Positions 35,891 to 44,820 of a stretch of DNA of 64,000 bases are shown here, in pieces. Below the pieces are notes generated by a model that worked only from the letters and a program-made list of their open reading frames with translations, was not told the DNA's origin and ran no database searches. A program made the translations under genes and the position numbers. Location of the stretch: the NCBI GenBank assembly GCA_002292285.1, contig DBBP01000002.1, positions 216,749 to 280,748 of the forward strand. Reading direction: 5' to 3'. Positions within the stretch are counted from its first letter, which is position 1; each line of letters opens with the position of its first letter. Source of the stretch: Proteobacteria bacterium UBA981 (lineage in GTDB: Bacteria; Pseudomonadota; Gammaproteobacteria; Ga0077536).

Positions 35891-37981
35891 ATGGCGGTCA
35901 AGCTTTGCCTCGACGATAAAGTCGCTCGCCTCGCCGGTGTTGGACCCAAACTTGCCGAGCACTTGCAACGGCTACGCATTGTGCGCATTGGTGACCTGCT
36001 GTTTCATTTACCCCTGCGCTACCAGGATCGTACGCGGTTGACCCCAATTGGCGCCTTGCGCCCGAATGTGGAAAGCCAGATTGAAGGCACTATTGATGCG
36101 GCACAAGTCGTCTTCGGACGGCGCCGCTCGTTGGTGTGCCGGGTTAGTGACGGTAGTGGTGCGATTCATTTGCGCTTTTTCCACTTCAACTCAGCCCAAC
36201 AACAACGCCTGAAAACCGGGCGCCGGGTCCGCTGTTTCGGTGAAGTAAGACGGGGACCCAAAACACTGGAAATGGTCCACCCCGAGAGTCAACTGATCGA
36301 TATCGATAACCCACCTGCGGTCGATGCCGAACTGACCCCGATTTATCCAACTACCGAAGGTTTGCATCAGGGACGCTTGCGTAAACTGACCGATCAGGCG
36401 CTCGCTATTCTGGCCGACTCCGAACGAGTGGACAGCGAAGAACTCGTGCCACCGGAGATTCTTGACGCACTACATCTGCCAACCCTTGCCCAAGCATTGC
36501 AGTTCGTGCACCGTCCGCCACCTGACGCAGATACTGAAACACTGGCACAGTCCATGCACCCGGCGCAGCGACGCTTGGTGTTCGAAGAACTGTTAGCCCA
36601 TCAGCTCAGTCTCAAGCAACTGCGGGGCAAAGCGCGCGATTTCGCAGCGCCTGTGGTCAGCGTCAATACATTGCGGGAACATCTGCTCCACGCATTTGGT
36701 TTTACGCTGACCAATGCACAGCTACGCGTGATCGATGAGATTGACGAGGACCTGACAAGCGGCGTCCCGATGTTGCGCTTGTTGCAGGGCGATGTTGGCG
36801 CCGGCAAGACCGCCGTCGCTGCAGCTGTCGCGACCAGCTTGTTGGCAGCGAACTACCAGGTTGCCTTGATGGCACCGACTGAGCTGCTCGCTGAGCAACA
36901 CGCGGCTAATTTGCATCGCTGGTTCGATCCGCTCGGCGTTGATGTGGTCCTGTTGACAAGTCGCCTGACGCGCGCCAATCGAGGCCCCCTGTTAGCGCGC
37001 CTTAGCGAACCCACAGCCGTCTTCGCCGTCGGCACCCACGCTCTATTCCAGAACGAGGTTGAATATGGGCATCTGGGCATGATCATCGTCGATGAACAAC
37101 ACCGTTTTGGTGTGGATCAGCGGCTCGCATTGCGGGATAAGGGCGCGCGCGACGGATTCCGGCCGCATCAGCTGATCATGACCGCGACACCTATTCCGCG
37201 CACATTGGCGATGACTGCTTACGCTGACCTGGATGTGTCAATACTTGACGAACTGCCGCCGAATAGAAAACCTGTACGCAGTGTCGTCGTGCCTGAATCA
37301 CGTCGTGGTGAGATCGTTGAGCGGATCGCGCGCGCAGTTGAAGACGGCCGCCAGGTCTATTGGGTATGTCCGCTGATCGACGAATCCGAAGTACTGGAAC
37401 ATCAGGCGGCGACGGATATTTCTGCGCAATTGACTGCAGCGTTACCGGATGTACGAGTTGGGCTGGTGCACGGACGCTTAGCGGACCGCGATAAAGACGC
37501 TGCGATGGCTGCGTTCGTGGACGGATCGACCGATCTGCTGGTCGCCACAACGGTCGTCGAAGTTGGCGTTGACGTGCCCAATGCCAGCCTCATGGTGATA
37601 GAAAACGCGGAACGCCTTGGTCTTTCACAGCTGCATCAATTGCGCGGCCGGGTGGGCCGTGGCGCAGAGCGCTCGGACTGCGTGCTGTTGTATAAATCAC
37701 CGTTGTCGCGCATGGCTCAGGAGCGCCTACAGGTCATGCGTGAAACGACCGACGGTTTCGTGATTGCGGATAAAGATCTGGAGCTCCGCGGACCCGGCGA
37801 ACTCCTCGGGACACGCCAGGCCGGAGCGGCGCAGTTTCGCATCGCGGACCTTAGTCGCGACGCCGGCCTGCTAACCAGCGTACAGGCAGCTGCCGAGACG
37901 GTATTGCTCGACCATCCGCAAATGGCGAGCGCATTAATTGAACGCTGGCTCGCCGAACGGGTCGAGTATGCCAACGTATGA
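35891..37981 (+). CDS. recG: ATP-dependent DNA helicase RecG
   Basis: Branch-migrating helicase that remodels stalled forks and Holliday junctions. The 696-residue protein has an N-terminal wedge/OB domain (about 1-160), then helicase motifs: Walker A GDVGAGKT near residue 297, DEQH (DEQHRFGV near 400), TATPIPRTLA and VEVGVDVPNAS. The C-terminal QLRGRVGRG is intact. It lies 23 bp after ridA and 72 bp before ubiA. Confidence 0.97.
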   Translation: MAVKLCLDDKVARLAGVGPKLAEHLQRLRIVRIGDLLFHLPLRYQDRTRLTPIGALRPNVESQIEGTIDAAQVVFGRRRSLVCRVSDGSGAIHLRFFHFNSAQQQRLKTGRRVRCFGEVRRGPKTLEMVHPESQLIDIDNPPAVDAELTPIYPTTEGLHQGRLRKLTDQALAILADSERVDSEELVPPEILDALHLPTLAQALQFVHRPPPDADTETLAQSMHPAQRRLVFEELLAHQLSLKQLRGKARDFAAPVVSVNTLREHLLHAFGFTLTNAQLRVIDEIDEDLTSGVPMLRLLQGDVGAGKTAVAAAVATSLLAANYQVALMAPTELLAEQHAANLHRWFDPLGVDVVLLTSRLTRANRGPLLARLSEPTAVFAVGTHALFQNEVEYGHLGMIIVDEQHRFGVDQRLALRDKGARDGFRPHQLIMTATPIPRTLAMTAYADLDVSILDELPPNRKPVRSVVVPESRRGEIVERIARAVEDGRQVYWVCPLIDESEVLEHQAATDISAQLTAALPDVRVGLVHGRLADRDKDAAMAAFVDGSTDLLVATTVVEVGVDVPNASLMVIENAERLGLSQLHQLRGRVGRGAERSDCVLLYKSPLSRMAQERLQVMRETTDGFVIADKDLELRGPGELLGTRQAGAAQFRIADLSRDAGLLTSVQAAAETVLLDHPQMASALIERWLAERVEYANV

Positions 37982-38053
37982 TGCACCGATGTCCACACCA
38001 GCCGACACCCGCAACGCGACGCCCTCACATGGCCTGATGCCGCAACCGTACTC

Positions 38054-38938
38054 GTGCCGATAAACCCCTCACACCTACGCGACCGCCTCGGGCACTACGC
38101 GCGCCTCACCCGTTTGCACCGGCCCATTGGCGTCTTATTGCTGCTGTGGCCTGTTTTGTGGGCCTTATGGTTGGCCGCGGCAGGCGTGCCGTCGATGCGG
38201 GTTCTGTTGATTTTCATCGCTGGCACGGTGTTGATGCGATCAGCCGGATGCGCAATTAACGATTACGCCGACCGCCATTTCGACGGCGAAGTCGAGCGGA
38301 CTCGCGACCGTCCCCTAGTCACTGGTGCGATCAGCGAAGCCGAAGCCCTGGGCGTGTTCTGTGCGCTGATTACGTTCGCGGCGTTGTTGGTCGTAGCTAC
38401 CAACGCGCTGACCATGGCGCTATCAATCGTCGGTGCCCTGCTCGCTGCTTCCTATCCGTTTTCGAAACGCTATACCTATTTGCCGCAACTACATCTGGGC
38501 GCAGCTTTTGGTTGGGCTGTACCGATGTCCTTCGCAGCCCAAACGGGAACTGTGCCTACACTGGCGTGGTTAGTTTTCTGCGCCGCGGTATTGTGGGCGC
38601 TAATCTATGACACCCAATATGCGATGGTCGACCGCGACGACGATATCCGGCTCGGGGTTAAATCAACGGCAATACTGTTTGACGACAATGATCGCCACAT
38701 CATCGGCGCGCTGCAGGTGTTGATGCTGTTCAATCTGTTTTTGGTCGGTCGCCAGGTAGAACTAACTTGGCCGTTTTACACTGCCCTTGCCGGGGTCGCT
38801 GGGCTGTTCGGCTATCAGCAGCACCTCATCAGACACCGTGAACGCGACGGCTGTTTCGCCGCGTTTATGAACAATAACTGGGTAGGCGCCGTGATCTTTG
38901 CCGGCATCGTGCTGCACTATTCGCTATCCCCCGCCTAG
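38054..38938 (+). CDS. ubiA: 4-hydroxybenzoate polyprenyltransferase
   Basis: Membrane enzyme attaching the polyprenyl chain to 4-hydroxybenzoate in ubiquinone synthesis. The 294-residue protein has seven to nine hydrophobic segments and both Asp-rich prenyl-diphosphate motifs, NDYADRHFD (about 74-82) and a second DRDDD near residue 193. The start is GTG at 38054; upstream ATGs are out of frame. A chorismate lyase gene (ubiC), often just before ubiA, is missing; the 72-bp gap to recG cannot hold one. Confidence 0.94.
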   Translation: MPINPSHLRDRLGHYARLTRLHRPIGVLLLLWPVLWALWLAAAGVPSMRVLLIFIAGTVLMRSAGCAINDYADRHFDGEVERTRDRPLVTGAISEAEALGVFCALITFAALLVVATNALTMALSIVGALLAASYPFSKRYTYLPQLHLGAAFGWAVPMSFAAQTGTVPTLAWLVFCAAVLWALIYDTQYAMVDRDDDIRLGVKSTAILFDDNDRHIIGALQVLMLFNLFLVGRQVELTWPFYTALAGVAGLFGYQQHLIRHRERDGCFAAFMNNNWVGAVIFAGIVLHYSLSPA

Positions 38939-39020
38939 GCGACTCAGGAATAACCTGCGAGCCGCACATCCTCTTACTTGCCGACGCCGGCCCTTCAGCG
39001 CGGCTCAGATAGTGCGGTAG

Positions 39021-39053
39021 CCGAGCTTTGACGCTCAGCGTCGGTATGCTCGG
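39021..39053 (+). repeat. two-tier stem-loop after ubiA
   Basis: CCGAGC (39021-39026) pairs with GCTCGG (39048-39053), and inside it GACGC (39030-39034) pairs with GCGTC (39038-39042) around a TCA loop. It lies in the 253-bp gap between ubiA and the PuuD-like gene. It may be a terminator without a T-tract; nothing else is seen in that gap except the promoter-like element at 39150. Confidence 0.35.
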
Positions 39054-39149
39054 TGCCGTTCCTCGCAAGGTTCGCGGTCAACGTTCGAACCAAGTCCAGG
39101 TTCGACACCAACCCCCACCACGAAGAGTCAATTTTGCCGTCGGCGGTGT

Positions 39150-39155
39150 TATGAT
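39150..39155 (+). promoter_or_regulatory. extended -10 element of the PuuD-like gene
   Basis: TGTTATGAT gives a TGN extension plus TATGAT (5 of 6). No good -35 is seen. The start would fall about 30 bp before the ATG at 39192. Confidence 0.4.
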
Positions 39156-39191
39156 TGCGCGCAACGTTTTAACCACAGGGGGAAGTTGGCA

Positions 39192-39782
39192 ATGAATCCA
39201 CTTAAGTCCATTTCGGGCACATTAGGTCTTGGCTTCGCGACCGCAATTCTGGTGATGGTAGTTCTCGGCAGTGGCACTCTGAACCCGTGGTCATTGGTCG
39301 TCTGGCTGCACGTTTTCGCTGGCGTCATCTGGATTGGCTTGCTCTACTATTTCAATTTCGTTCAGGTTCCCGGCGTCGCTGAAGCGGCGGCTGGAGTCGA
39401 AGGCGGCGGGCCTGGTCCGGCGGCAATTAATAAGTACGTCGCACCCCGTGCGCTACTGTGGTTCCGCTGGGGCGCTCTGGCGACCTGGTTGACCGGCGCT
39501 GCTGCGCTTGAGGTCATGGGTGTCGGCATTGGCAAAGCGTTCGCGCTCAGTGGTGGGGCTGCAACCATTGGTCTGGGTGCCTGGATGGGTACCATCATGC
39601 TGTTCAATGTGTGGGTGCTGATTTGGCCTAACCAGAAAAAAATCCTCGGCATTGTTGAAGCCAGCGCGGACGAAATCGCGAGCGCGAAGTTTGTCGCACT
39701 GATGGCATCCCGGACGAATACGTTCCTCTCCATCCCGATGTTGATGTGTATGGTCGGGCATGGTCACGGACTGCCGTTTTAG
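39192..39782 (+). CDS. PuuD-like (urate hydroxylase N-terminal domain) membrane protein
   Basis: A 196-residue integral membrane protein with about five hydrophobic segments. WLHVFAGVIWIGLLYYFNFVQVP-type sequence near residue 38 and WMGTIMLFNVWVLIWPNQKKI near residue 135 match the membrane part of urate hydroxylase PuuD (PF06181 type). The C-terminal cytochrome c domain of PuuD is absent and no purine-degradation genes are near, so urate as substrate is doubtful. Conserved His residues in the first and last segments could bind heme. ATG at 39192 is chosen because of the AGGGGGA site just upstream; a TTG two codons earlier is the alternative. A perfect terminator follows. Confidence 0.75.
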   Translation: MNPLKSISGTLGLGFATAILVMVVLGSGTLNPWSLVVWLHVFAGVIWIGLLYYFNFVQVPGVAEAAAGVEGGGPGPAAINKYVAPRALLWFRWGALATWLTGAAALEVMGVGIGKAFALSGGAATIGLGAWMGTIMLFNVWVLIWPNQKKILGIVEASADEIASAKFVALMASRTNTFLSIPMLMCMVGHGHGLPF

Positions 39783-39802
39783 GCAGCCATCATCGTGCTG
39801 AT

Positions 39803-39832
39803 AAAAGGCCCGGGACACCGGGCCTTTTTTTT
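39803..39832 (+). terminator. rho-independent terminator after the PuuD-like gene
   Basis: AAGGCCCGG and CCGGGCCTT form a perfect 9-bp stem with a GACA loop. A run of eight T follows, and an A-run precedes it, so it could work in both directions. It is the clearest intrinsic terminator in the window. Confidence 0.93.
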
Positions 39833-39976
39833 GGGCGCAATTCAGCTAAGCGTCTGCGGCGCGATTGTTGTGCCGGCTGAACACCGCGACGCTCAACGCG
39901 AGCCGCTACAATTCAGCCCCGCTCACTGCGTTCATATAACTTCCTGGCAGGTCCCGCCGATCAGGAGTAACCCGGA

Positions 39977-40369
39977 TTGCAAAACGCGATGACTCCACAA
40001 CAGACGTTGACCCGGTGGCGCGTCGCCAGCGCGATCCTTGCGGTGGCCATCGGCACATCGACGTTAGTCCCGCTACCGCCGAGCCCGGCAGGGATTCCCC
40101 CGTGGACAGACAAATTGGTGCATGTCGCGATGTACGCGAGCCTGATGTTTGCGCTCCAGAATGCGTTTGCACGTCGCTACCTTGCCAGACTGGCATTTGC
40201 GGCCCTGTGCTATGGTGCCGCGATTGAGTGCCTCCAGCATTTTTCTGGCTACCGCAGCGGCTCAGCTGCCGACGGAATCGCCAACGGAATTGGCATCGCG
40301 TTGGTGATCATCGTTACGCGATACCGGCGAGCGTTCAGGCAACAAGAATCGATACACACCAGCGAATAG
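39977..40369 (+). CDS. VanZ-like membrane protein
   Basis: A 130-residue protein with about four hydrophobic segments. The blocks DKLVHVAMYASLMF (about 45-58) and the YGAAIECLQHFSGYRSGSAADGIAN region (about 78-102) are the VanZ-family signature (DKxxHxxxY, ExxQ, R-S-x-x-D-xxxN). The family's role is unclear; VanZ itself gives low-level teicoplanin resistance. The TTG at 39977 is chosen because AGGAG lies 9 bp upstream; the ATG at 39989 is the alternative. It is 4 bp before the CoA-transferase gene, so probably co-transcribed. Confidence 0.8.
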   Translation: MQNAMTPQQTLTRWRVASAILAVAIGTSTLVPLPPSPAGIPPWTDKLVHVAMYASLMFALQNAFARRYLARLAFAALCYGAAIECLQHFSGYRSGSAADGIANGIGIALVIIVTRYRRAFRQQESIHTSE

Positions 40370-40373
40370 CATC

Positions 40374-41579
40374 ATGAGTACGGATAATTCGGATTTTCGT
40401 CCCTTGGCCGGCATGCGCGTCATTGAGGTCGGCCAGCTCCTGGCCGGGCCATTTGCCGGTACCCTGCTCGGATATTTTGGCGCCGAGGTGATCAAAATCG
40501 AGCCGCCGGAAGGCGGCGATCCGATCCGTAGCTGGCGAGAAATGCGCGACGGAACGTCGCTGTGGTGGGCGACACTCGCGCGCAATAAAAAATGTATCAC
40601 CCTCGACTTGCGGACTGAGAAGGGTCGGGAATTACTGCGTGAGTTGACCAATACAGCGGATGTCTTCGTCGAGAACTTCCGTCCCGGTACGATGGAAAAA
40701 TGGGGCCTCGGACCAGACACTTTTAAAGAGGTTAATCCGGGACTCATTTATGCGCGTATTTCGGGTTATGGTCAGACCGGTCCGAACGCGACCAAGGCTG
40801 GCTTCGCATCAGTGTGTGAAGCTTATGGTGGTTTCCGCTACGTGAATGGTTTCCCCGGCGAATTGCCAGTGCGGCCGAATCTCAGTATCGGGGACACGCT
40901 CGCAGGCATCCACGCGGCGATGGGCGTATTGCTTGCCTACATCGGTCGCCAGCGCGACGGTCTCGGTCAGGTCGTGGACGTCGCGATTTTCGAAGCCGTG
41001 TTCAATCTGTTGGAAGCCGTGATCCCAGAATACGATGGCAACGGGGTCATCCGGCAGCCGTCCGGTTCAACCCTGACCGGCATCGTGCCCACCAATACGT
41101 ACCGTTGCGCCGACGGCAAATTGATCGTGATCGGTGCCAACACGGATTCAATGTTCAAGCGTCTGGTTGAAGCTATGGGGCAGAATCAGATGGCTGATGA
41201 TCCACGCCTGTCGCACAATGCCGGTCGAGTGACCCATCAGGACGAAGTTGATTCCGCAGTGCAGGCCTGGGCGTCATCGCTGGACTCCGCCAGCGCGCTG
41301 GCCCAGCTTGACGAAGCCAGCGTTGCCGCAGGTCCGATTTATGACGCCAAAGACATGTTCGAAGACGAGCACTTTCGGGCGCGCGGTTTATTCCAGGAAG
41401 TGACGATTGACGGGAAGCCATTAAACATTCCCGCCATCTCCCCACGACTGACCCGCACACCGGGTCGAACCGATTTCGCAGGTCCGTCTATGGGCGAGCA
41501 TAATGCCGAGGTCTTTGGGGCCATTCTTGGTCTGAGCGAAACGGCCATGGATGAACTCAAAACCGCGGGTGTGATTTGA
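40374..41579 (+). CDS. class III CoA-transferase (CaiB/BaiF family)
   Basis: Moves CoA between carboxylic acids. The 401-residue protein has the family N-terminus (GMRVIEVGQLLAGPFAGTLLG), the NKKCITLDLR block (about 71-80) and the catalytic aspartate D174 (SIGDTLAG). Overall it is near formyl-CoA:oxalate or succinyl-CoA-type transferases, but the substrate cannot be read from sequence. Its stop overlaps the next gene by 4 bp. Confidence 0.88.
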   Translation: MSTDNSDFRPLAGMRVIEVGQLLAGPFAGTLLGYFGAEVIKIEPPEGGDPIRSWREMRDGTSLWWATLARNKKCITLDLRTEKGRELLRELTNTADVFVENFRPGTMEKWGLGPDTFKEVNPGLIYARISGYGQTGPNATKAGFASVCEAYGGFRYVNGFPGELPVRPNLSIGDTLAGIHAAMGVLLAYIGRQRDGLGQVVDVAIFEAVFNLLEAVIPEYDGNGVIRQPSGSTLTGIVPTNTYRCADGKLIVIGANTDSMFKRLVEAMGQNQMADDPRLSHNAGRVTHQDEVDSAVQAWASSLDSASALAQLDEASVAAGPIYDAKDMFEDEHFRARGLFQEVTIDGKPLNIPAISPRLTRTPGRTDFAGPSMGEHNAEVFGAILGLSETAMDELKTAGVI

Positions 41580-42007
41580 CCGACGAGACCATCAACGCCC
41601 CTGCGCCGAGTTTGTTTGCCTACGGGACGCTGATGTTTGCGGAAGTGTTTCAGGCAGTGACCAGACTCGACTGCTCGTGCTGCCCGGCAACGCTGGCGGA
41701 CTATACGCGCAAACAAGTCCTCGGCCACGAATTTCCGGCCATCCACGCGCAAACCGGGGCGGAGGTCAGCGGATACCTGTTCGGCCCTTTGGACTACGCA
41801 GCGTGGCGAAACCTTGACGATTTCGAAGGCGATTTCTACACCCGCATAACGGTGAGTGTTCGAACTGGCAATAGCACCCGCGCCGCGGCCGACACGTACG
41901 TAACCAGAGCTCAGTATCGCGGCTTGCTGGCGACAAACGACTGGTCCCCGAGTTACTTTCGTGACCATCACCTGCCCCGATATCTTGCGGCATACAACCA
42001 CCCATGA
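41576..42007 (+). CDS. gamma-glutamylcyclotransferase/AIG2-like protein
   Basis: A 143-residue protein with the substrate loop FAYGTLM (about 14-20) and an acidic FEGDFY motif near residue 82, which holds the catalytic glutamate of the family. Family members cyclise gamma-glutamyl compounds to 5-oxoproline. The real substrate is unknown. The start is TTG at 41576, overlapping the CoA-transferase stop (TTGA); its own stop overlaps the next gene by 4 bp (ATGA). This tight coupling argues for a shared operon. Confidence 0.82.
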   Translation: MTDETINAPAPSLFAYGTLMFAEVFQAVTRLDCSCCPATLADYTRKQVLGHEFPAIHAQTGAEVSGYLFGPLDYAAWRNLDDFEGDFYTRITVSVRTGNSTRAAADTYVTRAQYRGLLATNDWSPSYFRDHHLPRYLAAYNHP

Positions 42008-42546
42008 CGACCGTCTATACCCTGGGTCATAGCAATCGAAGCGTCGCCGCGCTAATCGAAATATTACTTGCCCACGACATTGGTCTGCTTCTCGACATTC
42101 GTGCCTTTCCGCGCTCCCGCCGCCATCCGCACTTCAACCGTTCGATCCTGGAAGGCACACTCGCTGGCCGCGACCTCGGTTATCGATGGTCTGGCGACAC
42201 GCTCGGGGGATTTCGCAAACCGCGCAGCGACTCACCTCACACCGCGCTGTTGGACGTGGCGTTCCGCGGCTTCGCGGACTATATGGAATCAGAAAACCTC
42301 CATGGCGCGGTGCGCGAGATGCTTGATCTGACGACCCGTCATCGCGTTGCGGTGATGTGCGCGGAGGCTGACTACCGTCATTGCCATCGACAGTTTATCG
42401 CTGATCACTTGTCCAGCCAGAGCGTCGATGTCATTCATTTGAGTTCGACCGGACCTGGACAACATCATCGTCTGCACGCGTGCCTCGATAACACGTGCCA
42501 GCCCGCGGTTTACAATAAACACCAGCAAGGCGATTTGTTTGCCTGA
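42004..42546 (+). CDS. DUF488 family protein
   Basis: A 180-residue soluble protein. It has YTLGHSNRS near the start, LLDIRAFPRSRRHPHFN (about 29-45) and the cysteine block VMCAEADYRHCHRQ near residue 117, all DUF488 hallmarks. The function of the family is unknown; the conserved arginines and cysteines suggest a nucleic acid or redox role. It overlaps the upstream gene by 4 bp. Confidence 0.88.
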   Translation: MTTVYTLGHSNRSVAALIEILLAHDIGLLLDIRAFPRSRRHPHFNRSILEGTLAGRDLGYRWSGDTLGGFRKPRSDSPHTALLDVAFRGFADYMESENLHGAVREMLDLTTRHRVAVMCAEADYRHCHRQFIADHLSSQSVDVIHLSSTGPGQHHRLHACLDNTCQPAVYNKHQQGDLFA

Positions 42547-42697
42547 ACGGCAGAAACGCCTCGATAAGCAGATCAATATTTGAGTTCGGGCCGAATTGAG
42601 CACTGCCTGGCAGCTACGTCAGCGCGGATTTTGACCACCGCCCAAGTTGGGTGACGCAGCGAACCCAGCAACCAACATATCTATTCAGGAGAGACCT

Positions 42698-43294
42698 ATG
42701 GCTCTAAGAGACACTGTTATGGCACTCGACATTCCGCTGCCAGCACGCGAAGAACTACCTGAGGATTTGCAGAAATATCTGGCCATTTGCGACGAGAAAC
42801 TCGGTCTCATTCCGAACGTTTTCAGTGCCTACAGCCATGAACCCGAACAATTGCGGACGTTCTCCCGCTTCTACAACGCCGTTATGTTCGCCGAGACCGG
42901 GCTGACGCCGGTTGAACGCGAGATGATTGCCGTCGTGGTGTCATCAAACAACCATTGTTTCTATTGCCTCACGGCACACGGCAGCGCGGTGCGGCAATAT
43001 TCCTCCGACCCGGGCCTCGGTGAATTGATGGTCATGAATTATCGCGCTGCAGAGTTGTCGACACGGCATCGTGCGATGCTCGATTTCGCGACCAAGCTGA
43101 CTGTCGACAGCGCCTCTATCGACGAATCCGACCGACAAGCCCTGCGCGATGCTGGTTTCAGCGAAAAGGAGATCTGGGATATCGCTAACGTGACCGGTTT
43201 TTTCAATATGACCAATCGTGTTGCCAGTGCGCTCGATATGCAACCTAACAAGGAATATCACGCGCAATTTCGCACAGCCAGCGAAGCCTCGTGA
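42698..43294 (+). CDS. peroxidase-related AhpD-like protein
   Basis: A 198-residue member of the carboxymuconolactone decarboxylase/AhpD superfamily. The redox CxxC is in NNHCFYCLTAHG (near residue 85), with the family His after it. The start at 42698 has an AGGAGAG site at 42687-42693; the frame is open back to 42647. Members reduce peroxides with thiols or serve other redox roles. It is transcribed after a 150-bp gap from the DUF488 gene. Confidence 0.88.
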   Translation: MALRDTVMALDIPLPAREELPEDLQKYLAICDEKLGLIPNVFSAYSHEPEQLRTFSRFYNAVMFAETGLTPVEREMIAVVVSSNNHCFYCLTAHGSAVRQYSSDPGLGELMVMNYRAAELSTRHRAMLDFATKLTVDSASIDESDRQALRDAGFSEKEIWDIANVTGFFNMTNRVASALDMQPNKEYHAQFRTASEAS

Positions 43295-43327
43295 GCAAAA
43301 TCACCGCCACAAACTGAGTAGCCAGCG

Positions 43328-44761
43328 ATGAATTCAAGATCGATAGGCATTTGTTGCCTGGCCTGGATTTGCCTGGCAGTACCGCAGCAGGTCGTAGCAG
43401 ATGACCTCCCGGCAGCGATAAAGCGTGTGCTGCGGGTGCACAAGATTCCGGCTGAGGCGGTCAGCCTGGTGGTCCAGGCGACCGACGAAGAGCACCCGCG
43501 CCTCACGTTAAATAGTGATGTTGCGCGCAACCCGGCCTCGACCATCAAGCTGGTAACGACCTGGACGGCGCTCGACATGCTCGGACCGACACACACCTGG
43601 CGCACCGATGTGTTCGCGCTGGGTCCGGTTAAAAATGGCACATTGAAAGGTGATCTACTGATCCGCGGTGGCGGTGATCCGTACTTCCTACTGGAGGATT
43701 TCTGGAAGCTACTTGGGGAAGTACGAGCCGCCGGCATTCAACACATCGAAGGGGATTTGCTCCTCGATGACAGCCTGTTTGAGGTAGACGAACATGACCC
43801 CGGCGAGTTTGACGGCGACCGCTTCCGCCTCTACAACGTCCTGCCTGCGGCCATGATGGTCAATTTCAAGGCCATCAAGTTCATGATAAATCCGCATCCC
43901 GATGGCAAGCACATGCTGGTCACAACGGTCCCGGAACTCAGCAACCTCACCATTACGAATCGCATCAAAGCCGTGGCGGGCCCCTGTAAAGGCAAAGCGC
44001 CACAGATCGTCATGGATACTGCCAGCGCGGATGATCCCGACCACGTGGTTTTTTCCGGAAAAATGCCGCGCAGTTGTCGCAACTATTCACTCGAGCGTAC
44101 CGCGATGACCGCTAATTCCTATGCGTTTGGCGTTTTCAAGACCCTGTGGGGGCACTGGGGCGGGACCATAGACGGCGGCCATCGGCACGCTACGCTGACC
44201 CAGAAAACGCGCCCTCTGGTGACGTGGCGCTCTCGCCATCTTGGCGAAGTGATTCGTCCGTTGAACAAGTGGAGCAACAATCTGATGACGCGCATGCTGC
44301 TCTATTCGATCAGCGAAGCGCAGCACCCGGCCCCGGCGACTCGTGCAAAGGGCAGCCAGGCATTGCGCGAACATCTCAAGTCGCGCGGCCTTGACGTGAG
44401 TCAGTTGCTGCTCGATAACGGCTCAGGCCTGTCACGCGACACGCGCGTGACAGCGCGATTTATGACCGATCTACTGCGCCAGGCCTGGTATCGCCCAAGC
44501 ATGCCGGAGTTCGTGGCGTCTCTGGCCATAGCGGGTAAGGACGGCACAGTTCGCAAGCGCTTCCGTGGCAAAAAGCAAAGCGGTTCGATGCATCTGAAGA
44601 CCGGTAGTCTCGACAATGTTTCGGCCATCAGCGGCTATGTCCACACCGAGAAAAAGCGAACATTTGTCGTCGCGCTGCTGATCAACGGGCGCGGTGTTAA
44701 CTATGGTATCGGCAAAAATGTGCAGGACGCCCTGCTCGCCTGGACATATGCTCAGGAATAG
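43328..44761 (+). CDS. dacB: D-alanyl-D-alanine carboxypeptidase/endopeptidase (PBP4, DacB)
   Basis: Periplasmic peptidase that trims peptidoglycan peptides. The 477-residue protein has a signal peptide (about 1-24) and the three penicillin-binding motifs: SxxK at S71-K74 (PASTIKL), SxN (WSNNLMTR) and KTG (HLKTGSLDNVS). Length matches E. coli DacB (477). It is not obviously in an operon with its neighbours. Confidence 0.95.
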   Translation: MNSRSIGICCLAWICLAVPQQVVADDLPAAIKRVLRVHKIPAEAVSLVVQATDEEHPRLTLNSDVARNPASTIKLVTTWTALDMLGPTHTWRTDVFALGPVKNGTLKGDLLIRGGGDPYFLLEDFWKLLGEVRAAGIQHIEGDLLLDDSLFEVDEHDPGEFDGDRFRLYNVLPAAMMVNFKAIKFMINPHPDGKHMLVTTVPELSNLTITNRIKAVAGPCKGKAPQIVMDTASADDPDHVVFSGKMPRSCRNYSLERTAMTANSYAFGVFKTLWGHWGGTIDGGHRHATLTQKTRPLVTWRSRHLGEVIRPLNKWSNNLMTRMLLYSISEAQHPAPATRAKGSQALREHLKSRGLDVSQLLLDNGSGLSRDTRVTARFMTDLLRQAWYRPSMPEFVASLAIAGKDGTVRKRFRGKKQSGSMHLKTGSLDNVSAISGYVHTEKKRTFVVALLINGRGVNYGIGKNVQDALLAWTYAQE

Positions 44762-44820
44762 TAGGTCAGTGGGCAGAACCGGTTCCGGGTAGCGCCAAAC
44801 CAAGGCTGCCTCAAGCGCCA

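Noticed and set aside
39080..39120. Possible tRNA 3' end (GGTTCGA followed by CACCA)
   Set aside because: The T stem does not pair and no matching acceptor or anticodon arm is found upstream.
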